The notes beneath the pieces are model-generated. The model saw nothing but the letters and a program-made list of their open reading frames with translations, did not search any database and was not told the origin of the DNA. Shown piece after piece: positions 1 through 9,499 of a stretch of 64,000 nucleotides of DNA. The stretch lies in assembly GCA_032716605.1 (NCBI GenBank), contig CM064485.1, positions 32,081,930-32,145,929 on the forward strand. Reading direction: 5' to 3'. The stretch is from Paralithodes platypus. Lineage: Eukaryota; Arthropoda; Malacostraca; Decapoda; Lithodidae. Position numbers and translations under genes: made by a program. Within the stretch, counting starts at the first letter, position 1, and the number at the start of each line of letters is the position of its first letter.

Positions 1-517
1 ATCAAATAAAAACTCTTTCTTTGATAGTTGAATTTGTTCAGTATGTTATAGCAGTAATTCTGAGTTGCACTCCTCTCAGAATGCTGGGCTAGAGAAGCTC
101 GCTCTTGAGGAGTATAACTACATATGATTTAACCTATTGTGTTGGGGAGGGTTATAATTTTGTAAAATGTTTTGTTGAGAACTGTGCCAGATATTGTACT
201 GCCGCTGGGTGATGGGAAGTAGAGATATAGCATGGGTTCTAACCATCAGATTTTTTTTGAGCTTTGGGCCTCTGAGAACAATCTTGGGGGGGTGTGACGT
301 TAATCACTCCGTTAGAACCGCATGGCTTGTCCTACGGTGACTCGCTAGGATCGCCAGGGCAGTGGATGTGGCTACAGTTGATGTATTATTGTGTGCTTTA
401 TTTCATATGAAAGCTCGTGTCATGGGCAGTCCAAAAAGGCTCTTTGTTTTCGCCCATGTCAAGGCTTTATATATTTAATTGCAAAGTATATGTTTTATCA
501 TGAAGTAGTAATGATAA

Positions 518-522
<5 letters not shown>

Positions 523-558
<36 letters not shown>
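523..558. repeat. (GA)n microsatellite
   Basis: An uninterrupted GA dinucleotide run. The arginine/glutamate and serine/leucine alternating translations across it are repeat artefacts. It sits just upstream of the promoter-like block at 590-757. Confidence 0.97.
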
Positions 559-563
<5 letters not shown>

Positions 564-589
564 ACAGAGTGCGAGGAGGCGCGCAGTGT

Positions 590-757
590 TTTTACCAGGC
601 TCGATGATGTCACGGCTGGCTGGCCTCTTGGGGATTGGTTGGAGGAGTTTTTTACCATGCTTGGTGACGTCATGGTTGGCGGGCCTCTTTTGGATTGGCT
701 AGAGGACTTGTTACCGCTTTTCCTACGCGGTTCGAGCTAGTGCTAGTATATATACAA
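590..757 (+). promoter_or_regulatory. Promoter-like block: duplicated CRE/CCAAT unit plus TATA
   Basis: Two imperfect copies of a roughly 60-bp unit lie at 590-648 and 649-708. Each carries a CRE-like core (TGATGTCA in the first, the perfect TGACGTCA in the second) followed by an inverted CCAAT box (GATTGG). About 40 bp downstream is TATATATA at 747-754. The spacing is promoter-like and a GA run lies directly upstream. No gene is recognised downstream, so this may be a retroelement promoter or chance. Confidence 0.25.
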
Positions 758-2130
758 CTTTCTTGCTACTTTCTCCCTCAGATCTGGTTTCTAGAACGCA
801 TCCCTCTTATCCCTTTGATATCTGTCCCCCTCCTGCACCTGAGAACCTTTTCCTCTGCCTATCGCTCTCATTTTCCATATCTTTCACCACCTTTTATTAA
901 TATTATACCCCCTCTGGTTAACTCTGCATAATCAGCTTCATGCTGGCCAGTTGTATTGTGCGTTAAGGTCTTATATAACCCATGTATGTTTAGTTGTTCA
1001 GATAAGTTGATCACGAAGCATTGGTTGGCATTCATATTGTTCAGTACTGCTTCCTGTAATTATTAGTATTCTGCTGGATTAGATAATGCTAGACTAGGAG
1101 TCTGATACTATAAGGTATTGTTTCCGATGGGTGCTGGCTTTAGTTAAAAGCTGCATGACATACCTGTGAACTGGAGTTGATTGGGTCAATTCTAGTCTGT
1201 GTGCCATTGAGAGTAGAGCATGCACGAATGAGGGCTTTTTGCCTATACCATTCTGCACTGTTCTAAGCTCGGTTGTTTGTCTTTGAGGTACGCCAGGAGA
1301 ACGCTTGATACTTCGGTATTAAGGTCTCTCAAGAGATCTACCCTTCACTATAACGTAATATTTGAGGCACAGACTTAAGATTTGCACTAGGCTATGCGGC
1401 ATGCCATGCGCACCAGTATCTCGTATAATTGACTCTAGCTAGACTTTATCAGTCATAGTAGACATTAAGTATATTAAACCAATTACTCTTATTATGCATA
1501 CCCGTTTATGATTACACAAGCATTTCGCAGCCTAGTTTGATGTATTGAGACACAAACGACTTAGGCTCTTTTTGTTGATAGGAATACTGCATTGTCGTGG
1601 CGATTATTATTATTGTTGTAGCGTTTAGGATATTCTTGGCTCCGACTGCAATATATATCCTGCCTTTTTGTGTGCATAGCCTGCACGAGCATTGTTCCGC
1701 TGCCTGCCTTTTTGGGTTCCATTTCCGATTCGAGCATCTTAATAGCATCTAACATTTAATTAAAGAAGATTCCTTGTTGGTGTTGAAGGACTTTAGTGCA
1801 CTTTCTTTCATGCAGGAGTGCCTGACATTTATTGATTAAAGTAACGTAAGCTGTAACTTCTCTTACCACCTTACTTTGCATACCATAACCAAGCACCTTC
1901 GGTTATAGGTAGTAATAGGCTGTTTTCACATAACATTAAGCCTAGAGTAGACGCACATTTATTGAGAGTTTGATAACCTATTATTGCATATAGAACTCTG
2001 GAGAGTATTTGTGTTCTTTGTTCTCTGGGAATATACATCAGAGGTTGGATCTAGCGCTTTCCGTTGTAGCATTTATGCCATTACTAGTCCAATGAATAAG
2101 AGCCCTGATATATTTAAACCTCAGTCGTAA

Positions 2131-3252
2131 CACTATATGTTAATGACACGAGTGGCACCAACATAGTGGAGGTTGACCGATCACTGTTACTATAGGGTCT
2201 CTAGAATGTACTTCACTATATGTTAATGACACGAGTGGCACCAACATAGTGGAGGTTGACCGATCACTGTTACTATAGGGTCTCTAGGCTGTACTTCACT
2301 ATATGTTAATGACACGAGTGGCACCAACATAGTGGAGGTTGACCGATCACTGTTACTATAGGGTCTCTAGGATGTACTTCACTATATGTTAATGACACGA
2401 GTGGCACCAACATAGTGGAGGTTGACCGATCACTGTTACTATAGGGTATCTAGGATGTACTTCACTATATGTTAATGACACGAGTGGCACCAACATAGTG
2501 GAGGTTACTTCACTATATGTTAATGACACGAGTGCACCAACATAGCGGAGGTTGACCGATCACTGTTACTATAGGGTATCTAGGATGTACTTCACTATAT
2601 GTTAATGACACGAGTGGCACCAACATAGTGGAGGTTGACCAATCACTGTTACTATAGGGTATCTAGGATGTACTTCACTATATGTTAATGACACGAGTGG
2701 CACCAACATAGCGGAGGTTGACCGATCACTGTTACTATAGGGTATCTAGGATGTACTTCACTATATGTTAATGACACGAGTGGCACCAACATAGTGGAGG
2801 TTGACCGATCACTGTTACTATAGGGTCTCTAGGATGTACTTCACTATATGTTAATGACACGAGTGGCACCAACATAGTGGAGGTTGACCGATCACTGTTA
2901 CTATAGGGTATCTAGGATGTACTTCACTATATGTTAATGACACGAGTGGCACCAACATAGTGGAGGTTGACCGATCACTGTTACTATAGGGTCTCTAGGA
3001 TGTACTTCACTATATGTTAATGACACGAGTGGCACCAACATAGTGGAGGTTGACCGATCACTGTTACTATAGGGTCTCTAGGCTGTACTTCACTATAATT
3101 ATGTTAATGACACGAGTGGCACCAACATAGTGGAGGTTGACCGATCACTGTTACTATAGGGTCTCTAGGCTGTACTTCACTATATGTTAATGACACGAGT
3201 GACACCAACATAGTATAGGTTGACCGATCACTGTTACTATAGGGTCTCTAGG
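2131..3252. repeat. 83-bp tandem repeat (minisatellite), left block
   Basis: About 13 near-identical monomers of 83 bp; starts at 2131, 2214 and 2297 give the period. One monomer near 2465-2510 is cut to about 43 bp by loss of its second half. Copies differ at a few sites (for example agggtctct/agggtatct and tagtgg/tagcgg). The left half of each monomer has a short inverted repeat, CACTATATGTT against AACATAGTG, that could form a hairpin. There are no spacers, so it is not a CRISPR array. Confidence 0.97.
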
Positions 3253-3743
3253 GGAGGTGTGGTGGAGTGGTCATGCCACTGGATTGGTAATCCAATGGAC
3301 CCGGGTTCAAATCCCGATATGTCAATGGGAAGATATTATTGGGATTGAATTTGTGCTGTACCTAGTATCAGTGCATTACCACAAAGCCCACCGAAATGCC
3401 AAAAAGATACCCTCATTGTTCCCTGATTAAATAACACTGTATGAATATTCCCATATTCAAAATATGTTACAGGGGGACAATGCCTAGTGAGTTCACTGCT
3501 CAATAGGTGGCGTTCTGAGAGTGAGGGTCTGAGTCTGGAGGGTGAGACGGTGAAGCACTTGAGCGAAGCAACCAGCCGCTTCAGAGATGGAGCTGCTTTG
3601 AGCCATGATGGATGCTTCACATGTCTCACTCCCCAGGCTGGAACAAGACCTCACGGGCTTCACCGTGTTGAGCGGTGGAATGTACAGGCTCTCAGCCTAT
3701 GCCCGAGAGGGAGTAGTTGGAAGAAAAAAAAAAAAAAAAAAAA
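3253..3743 (+). mobile_element. tRNA-derived SINE with poly(A) tail
   Basis: The head at about 3257-3317 looks like a tRNA: an A-box-like GGTGGAGTGG, an anticodon arm with loop TTGGTAA (anticodon GGT, Thr-like), and a B box GGTTCAAATCC. It is followed by about 400 bp of body and an A-run at 3724-3743. The element interrupts the 83-bp array, which resumes at once after the A-run. A second copy without the head lies on the minus strand at 39,798-40,252. ORFs on either strand here lack any known domain and are probably chance. Confidence 0.9.
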
Positions 3744-4591
3744 TGTACTTCACTTTATGTTAATGACACGAGTGGCACCAACATAGTGGAGGTTGAACGA
3801 TCACTGTTACTATAGGGTCTCTAGGCCGTACTTCACTATTTGTTAATGACACGAGTGGCACCAACATAGTGGAGGTTGACCGATGACTGTTACTATAGGG
3901 TCTCTAGGATGTACTTCACTATATGTTAATGACACGAGTGGCACCAATATAGTGGAGGTTGACCGATCACTGTTACTATAGGGTCTCTAGGCTGTACTTC
4001 ACTATATGTTAATGACACGAGTGGCACCAACATAGCGGAGGTTGACCGATCACTGTTACTATACGGTCTCTAGGATGTACTTCACTATATGTTAATGACA
4101 CGAGTGGCACCAACATAGTGGTGGTTGACCAATCACTGTTACTATAGGGTATCTAGGATGTACTTCACTATATGTTAATGACACAAGTGACACCAACATA
4201 GCGGAGGTTGACCAATCACTGTTACTATAGGGTATCTAGGATGTACTTCACTATATGTTAATGACACGAGTGGCACCAATATAGCGGAGGTTGACCGATC
4301 ACTGTTACTATAGGGTCTCTAGGATGTACTTCACTATATGTTAATGACACGAGTGGCACCAACATAGTGGAGATTGACCGATCACTGTTTCTATAGGGTC
4401 TCTAGGATGTACTTCACTATTTGTTAATGACACGAGTGGCACCAACATAGTGGAGGTTGACCGATCACTGTTACTATAGGGTCTCTAGGATGTACTTCAC
4501 TATATGTTAATGACACGAGTGGCGCCAACATAGCGGAGGTTGACCGATCACTGTTACTATAGGGTCTCTAGGATGTACTTCACTATATGTT
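3744..4591. repeat. 83-bp tandem repeat, right block
   Basis: About ten further 83-bp monomers in the same orientation and phase as the block left of the SINE. The SINE therefore inserted into one continuous array of about 24 copies. The last monomer breaks off at about 4591. Confidence 0.97.
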
Positions 4592-4640
4592 TGACTTGGA
4601 GTACATCACACAACAAATATCAAATGCTAAAACTACTTAA

Positions 4641-4848
4641 CCCGTTCAGGACCAGGGACATCCTTTTTCATCATATTCTGACAATTGTTAGACGTTTTTA
4701 TTCAGCTTAGGAAGGACCTCTATCAATACGAAGGCTTCAAACTATCTCAACCTACCCTTTTAACTACCACAGATCCTTCCTAAACTGCATAATGTCGTCT
4801 AGATATAGCTAGAGTAAACTATAACACACGTCGCTGGTGCTCAAAGGG
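4641..4848. mobile_element. piggyBac-like MITE (TTAA target site)
   Basis: Flanked on both sides by TTAA (4637-4640 and 4849-4852). The ends are imperfect inverted repeats of about 19 bp: CCCGTTCAGGACCAGGGAC at the left and, reverse-complemented, CCCTTTGAGCACCAGCGAC at the right. TTAA duplications with CCC/GGG termini are typical of piggyBac-superfamily elements. The inside is also partly palindromic (CTTAGGAAGGA against TCCTTCCTAA). There is no coding capacity. Confidence 0.75.
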
Positions 4849-4852
4849 TTAA

Positions 4853-5046
4853 TTCTGCACCGGTGACGTATTTTATTTATTTTTAATTCCAGCTAAATTT
4901 AGATGATTTTGTGCAGCTTAAGAAGAATCTGTAGTAGTACAAAAGAATAAGTTAGATAGTTCGAAGTCTGGTAATTGTTAAGTTGAATAAAATCGTCTGA
5001 TAGTAGCCAGAATAAAGTTAAATGGTCGGCACCGGTACTGAAAGGG
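4853..5046. mobile_element. Second MITE of the same family, abutting the first
   Basis: It shares the TTAA at 4849-4852 with its left neighbour and ends in GGG followed by CTAA. The inner termini are inverted repeats around CACCGGTGAC/TACCGGTGCCGACC. The interior aligns with 4641-4848 around the gcttaagaagaa block. The left end has lost the usual CCC, so this copy is older or damaged. Confidence 0.5.
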
Positions 5047-5735
5047 CTAAGCACCACACATTTGTTCATAAGTATAATGCAACATATATTAGTTATTTTA
5101 CAAGACATAATTAGTAACTGTTTGTGTAGTTTCTTTCAAAATAAGGTCGGTCGGCATTGGCTAAGCTGTGTTTGGTGTAGACGCCTCACTAATTTACCTA
5201 TTATTGCCCTTTGGATAAATCGGGTGAGTTATCCAGCCTGGTACACAGGGGCTACTGTACATTATCCAGGATACCACAGTTAGCTACCCCGGATGGGACG
5301 TCACAAATGTCCACTAACTCCAGGTTCTTATATACTGTAATGTTGGGTGAATGTTGGGGTTAGAGTGTAAGGAGCCGACCATCCATCTCGCCTGGAATCG
5401 AACCTAGGACATTTTGATTGGGAATGGAACGCTCTACCAATGCAACACAGGTCACCCTATCGATTGACTGTATCATTTATATTATTGTTGTAAGTTATAA
5501 TTACATAAACTGTATTTGTAATAGAACATGTGTAATTATACCTACACATCGGCTTTATAATTAACCAAAAATATACGTTTTGCATCTTACCTCGATATTG
5601 ATATTTCGCCTCAAACGTGGAACACTTTTTACCCTGGGGAAAACAAAGAAAACCGTCGTTGAAAATATATTATATACGGTAATAAGAAATAAATAGTATA
5701 TGTTTCTAGGTCCGTTTACAACCACACCCACATGC

Positions 5736-5737
<2 letters not shown>
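5047..5737. other. Noncoding stretch with one tRNA-like block
   Basis: Apart from the tRNA-like block at 5388-5465, I see no gene, array or long inverted repeat here. Confidence 0.5.
5388..5465 (-). repeat. tRNA-like SINE head fragment
   Basis: On the minus strand there is an exact B box, GGTTCGATTCC (5404-5394), preceded by an A-box-like GCATTGGTAGAGCG. No convincing cloverleaf or intact acceptor stem is visible, so I read it as a SINE head or tRNA pseudogene rather than a working tRNA gene. Confidence 0.5.

Positions 5738-5804
<67 letters not shown>
5738..5804. repeat. (CA)n microsatellite
   Basis: A perfect CA run of about 33 units. His/Thr and Cys/Val translations across it are artefacts. 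Confidence 0.98.
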
Positions 5805-5806
<2 letters not shown>

Positions 5807-6550
5807 TTGTCTAATTCAAAGGGTGTTTTTTGTTTTCTTACGTGTCATATGAATATCAATATCCTTGCATCTCTTTCTTTTGTTATTCCAGGTGTGGTTC
5901 TCCTTTTAATTAAGTTCGCTGAGTTTTATATTGTATTTTTATAATCATCAGGTGTAATATTAATTTTTGTTGATGTACTCAGAAAACTACATGGACCTTC
6001 CAAGTTACTTATTAGAATAATAATATTTATAGAACTCATGACAGTAATATATATATAACTATTATTACCTCCTATACGTGATTTGTTAATTAAGTAATGA
6101 TAATTATAATACGACCTAGTCAGCGATATTGGCAGAACAATGCACATATTACAGGACCATTAATTACTAATAATTAAGGACATGCAAAATTATATAGAAC
6201 ATAATCCCACTTATCTTTCCAAGTACCTTCTTCCTTTATGCATATGATCAATAATAATTATTGTCCGAGTCTTTAATTGTTCACAAAGCAACGAGTCTGT
6301 TTTGTGTTGTGATACCAACAGACGATTAATTCAAATTAGGAAAGACTATTAGCAATCATTGGCATTAACACCATCTCAGTTAACCGTTTGATAAATATAA
6401 AGCTCTTTCTAGATTGAATAAGACTTTCTTGAGGAAGAATAGAAACACAAGGGTGGTGAAATGATAGAAAGAGTTCACACTTTTCCTTTCTGTATTTATA
6501 TGGTCCGTCAGATACAACATTTAATAGGTTCATTGTGGAGTGTGTATAAA
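5805..6550. other. AT-rich noncoding sequence
   Basis: No gene, array or recognisable mobile element. The jockey LINE remnant begins right after it. Confidence 0.5.
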
Positions 6551-8350
6551 TGTATGAACTTTCTAACTTTAGTGCTCCCCAAGCTTTCAAGCATCTAGTC
6601 CAAAGCCTCTGCAACAATTTTACTTCCACGTCTTTCCCCCCTATTTCCCATTTCAACAGCACCACCATCACTTCTTCCTCTGACAAATCTGAACTCTTCA
6701 CTCAAACATTCGCTATAACCTTAATCTTGGATGATTTCGGTGCTATTCCTCCATCTCCACCCTACTCTTATTTTTGTTTTGCCTAATGTCCTAATTTCTT
6801 CTAAGGGTGTACTTTCTGATCTCTCTTGGCTGAATACTAAGAAGGCGTGCCGACCAGATGGTGTTCCTCCTGTTGTACTCAAAAACTTATTAAGTGCTGA
6901 CTCCCTGCCTAGCCAAACTCTTTGTTTTTCCTCTATCATCTTCCCATTTTGCTGGAAGTTTGCTCTTATTCAATCTATCCCAAAGAAGGGTGATTGCTCT
7001 TAGCCCTCCAACTATCAATCAATTTATCTAATTTCTTGCATCTCTAAAGTATATGAATCTATGCTTAATTCAAAATTTCTTCAGCATTTATCTTCCCATA
7101 ATCTACTTTCAGATCATCAGTATCGTCTCCTCAAGGGCCGCTCTACCAGTGATCTCCTTTCTTCTCTTACTAACTCTTGGTTATCTTCCTCTTGGGACTT
7201 CGATGACAACATATATTTTGCACTGAACATATCGAAAGCCTTCGATAGAGTCTGCCACACATTTCTAATATCTAAACTACTCTGTGCCTTTACCTCTAAT
7301 TTCCTTTCTTGCTGTTCCATAGCTGCTGTTATCGATAGCCATCACTCACTTGCTCAACCTATCAACTCTGGTGTTCCTCAGGGTTCTGTCTTGTCTCCAG
7401 TTATCATTCTATAATTATTTAACTATTTTCTCAACAGTAGACCTACCTCTTATCCTATCCACTCATATGCTGATGACTCTTCCTTACACAATTCAATTAG
7501 TTTTTTCACAATGACTCTCCATGCAATTACTCAAAAATTTACACGATGAGGCCATAGCACACCAATCTTCTGATCCATCAACTATTTCCGATTGGGCCAG
7601 AGAAAATCTTGTTACTTACAATTCTTCCGAACCCCAATGTTTTCTTCTATCTACCCGCCACATACTTTCACACGACTATCTCTTACTCTTAAACAATACA
7701 CAAATCAACCCTTTATCTGCTCTCAAAATTCTTGGCATTTTCTCTTCTGACCTTTCTTGGAATGATCATATTACCACTCTTGCTAAAACAGCATCCCAGA
7801 AGTTAGGTGTGCTGAACTGTCTTCGTGGGTACAGCTTCTTGCTCTGTACAAGGGCACAGTGGGCCATTTATCGAGTATTGTTTGCATGTGCGGGGAGGTT
7901 CCACAATTCTAGAAAGGGTAAGTCAAAAACATTTTGTCTTGTCAACTCACCTCCTCTTACTAATTCCCTACAATATATATCTACAAGTCACACTGTTGCA
8001 TCTCTCTCACTCTTCTATCGCTATTACAATAATTAGTGTTTTTCAGAGCTTTCTTAGTGTTTACCTCCTCCCATACAGAGAATGGGGCACCTGCTTTTCA
8101 ACACATTCCCACCCTTATTCTCTCCAACTTTGTAACCCCAAAATTTTTCGACTTTCCCAATCACACTCCCGTTCACTTTCTCAACCTAGCAACTCCGGTG
8201 TTCCTCAGGGTTCTGTCCTATCTCCAATTATCTTCCTATTATTCATTAACGACCTTCTCAGCTGCTCCTCCAGCACCATTCACTCATATGCTGACTACTC
8301 TCTATTACGACATTCAACTAGCCTTCCACAACATCACTCACAGCAATTGT
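6551..8350 (+). mobile_element. Degenerate jockey-type LINE (RT remnant, rearranged)
   Basis: Frame-shifted pieces of a jockey-clade reverse transcriptase read in order on the plus strand. They are a linker (SSSDKSELF, 6661-6700), the PDGVPPVVLKN and CWKFALIQSIPKKGD blocks (6855-7000), the ISKAFDRV block holding the motif A aspartate (about 7230), NSGVPQGSVLSP (7365), a SYADDS box (7465), and the thumb/C-terminal part to about 8165. The last piece, 8166-8350, again encodes NSGVPQGSVLSPIIF and SYAD, so a second RT fragment is joined out of order. Stops and frameshifts throughout show it is dead. The same family recurs at 25.4-28.3, 31.2, 46.6/49.1 and 52.8-53.8 kb. Confidence 0.85.
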
Positions 8351-8640
8351 AACAGGTAGCCTTGAACTTGAACTTGTATAACACATCAATTATTTTGCTA
8401 TATTATCAGGGGTACATCTAAATCTGCTAAGAACTTCACCCTGGACTTTGCATGTCACTAGTATTTTATCTTGTATAAGGTTAAGTAAAATTGGAGTTGT
8501 ATCTATTGTCTGAAATTTGTAGTTGGCCTTTTGTATCCTTTAGAGGTTCAATATTATTGTTTAAGTCATTTAGGACTCTTAGGACATAACTTCTTCTTGC
8601 CTTTTCGTATGTAGCCTCTCTCTTGATATATAAATATATA
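8351..8640 (-). other. Possible retroelement 3' end
   Basis: Read on the minus strand, this block ends in a short CAAGTT-type hexamer repeat (8356-8372), like LINE/SINE 3' tails. Upstream on that strand is a short open stretch without a recognisable domain. I cannot assign a family. Confidence 0.25.
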
Positions 8641-8751
8641 TATACATATATATATATATTGTAACATCCGTACCGACCGGATGTCATGTGGCCAGACCAA
8701 CCTGTTGAACGTGACTTTACAATTACCTCGTGGTAACAACTCACCTTGCTT

Positions 8752-8753
8752 AC

Positions 8754-8833
<80 letters not shown>
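8752..8833. repeat. (GA)n microsatellite
   Basis: A GA run of about 40 units just upstream of the LINE at 9-12.9 kb, with a short TA run at about 8636-8660 before it. Arg-Glu and Ser-Leu ORFs across it are artefacts. Confidence 0.97.
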
Positions 8834-8837
<4 letters not shown>

Positions 8838-9009
8838 AACCAGCCAAGTTTGTGTGGACGTGGAGGGGCAAACTACCGGACGAAACGGAACCAGCCCCCT
8901 TCTCCCTACTGCCCCCAACCACTCACGGGCCTCGTTCACCTGCTTCTCGCCTGTAACTGGTCGACGTGTTTCCTGCCTTCTTACTGATCCCGGCACCTGC
9001 TTACTACCT

Positions 9010-9050
9010 CCTGATTGGTTAGCTAGGTCCAGGGAACGATATATAAGATG
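9010..9050 (+). promoter_or_regulatory. CCAAT plus TATA-like block before the LINE ORFs
   Basis: An inverted CCAAT box (GATTGGTT, 9013-9020) lies about 20 bp before TATATAAG (9040-9047), and the first LINE ORF starts at 9056. It resembles the block at 590-757, which also follows a GA run. It may be part of the LINE 5' region. No transcription evidence is available from sequence. Confidence 0.25.
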
Positions 9051-9055
9051 GGGAT

Positions 9056-9499
9056 TTGATAATTCCTACTCCCAACTCTCGAGAAGTCACAACCCAAATT
9101 ACTCCTGCCGAAAACCCTTCCCCCCCCAATGTAGACATGCCCATCCACACTCCTGACCCCACCCTTACCTCACCAACATCCATGCCTCCCCCATCTACCT
9201 CTACCTCTATCCCCAAAATCCCATCCATCCCACCTCAATCCCCCCTAAAACGCAAACCTAGCAGCCCTGCTGATGCAACCTCTCCCAACTCCCGCCGCTC
9301 TCGATCCAAATCCCGCAAGACAGTAAGCCCCATAAGAAACGCCTCACATGACCTCCCACCCGTGTCATTTGGACAATCATTTGGACAAGACCCCTCCCAC
9401 ACCTCACCCTCCCCATCCCGCCCACCAACCTTACCCAACCACCCCATTATCACCAACTCACCCAACTCACCCAACAATCATCCATCATGCTCAAAGTAA
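9056..9499 (+). CDS. LINE ORF1-like proline/serine-rich protein
   Basis: This 147-codon ORF lies directly upstream of the LINE ORF2 and overlaps it by 13 bp: the ORF2 ATG (9487-9489) lies within the last codons of ORF1. Short overlaps of this kind suggest coupled translation and are common in jockey-superfamily LINEs. The product is rich in Pro, Ser, Thr and Asn with a basic patch in the middle (residues about 60-90, SRRSRSKSRK). I see no CCHC zinc knuckles, which typical jockey ORF1 proteins have. It may therefore be a truncated or divergent nucleic-acid-binding ORF1, or only its 3' remnant. The exact start is uncertain. Confidence 0.5.
   Translation: MIIPTPNSREVTTQITPAENPSPPNVDMPIHTPDPTLTSPTSMPPPSTSTSIPKIPSIPPQSPLKRKPSSPADATSPNSRRSRSKSRKTVSPIRNASHDLPPVSFGQSFGQDPSHTSPSPSRPPTLPNHPIITNSPNSPNNHPSCSK

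Larger units (their letters stand above)
1..2130. other. No recognised gene; mostly unique sequence
   Basis: I recognise no conserved coding sequence here. A 64-codon minus-strand ORF runs from 1755 to 1561; it has an asparagine run made by an ATT microsatellite, and I see no known domain or clear splice context. A GA microsatellite and a duplicated promoter-like block near 520-760 are listed separately. The rest looks like ordinary AT-rich noncoding sequence up to the start of the satellite. Confidence 0.6.

Noticed and set aside
1561..1755. Minus-strand 64-codon ORF as the missing last exon of the CARP gene
   Set aside because: It is on the right strand, but there is no resemblance to a CARP C-terminus, no clear acceptor, and an Asn run from a microsatellite.
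3336..3786. ORFs of 97-99 codons on both strands and the related ones at 39,867-40,130
   Set aside because: They are shadows of the SINE body, present in both SINE copies and disrupted differently in each.
2131..4591. CRISPR-like regular repeats
   Set aside because: The units are contiguous 83-bp monomers without unique spacers, the genome is eukaryotic, and no cas genes are present.
5388..5465. Functional tRNA genes at 3257, 5388, 33,785, 58,147 and 63.5/63.8 kb
   Set aside because: B boxes are good, but acceptor stems and full cloverleaves are not evident and several are followed by shared SINE bodies. I treat them as SINE heads.
8730..9156. ORFs made of Arg-Glu or Ser-Leu repeats, and Tyr-Ile ORFs at 20,155-20,350, 39,594-39,842 and 46,310-46,634
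   Set aside because: They are translations of GA and TA microsatellites.
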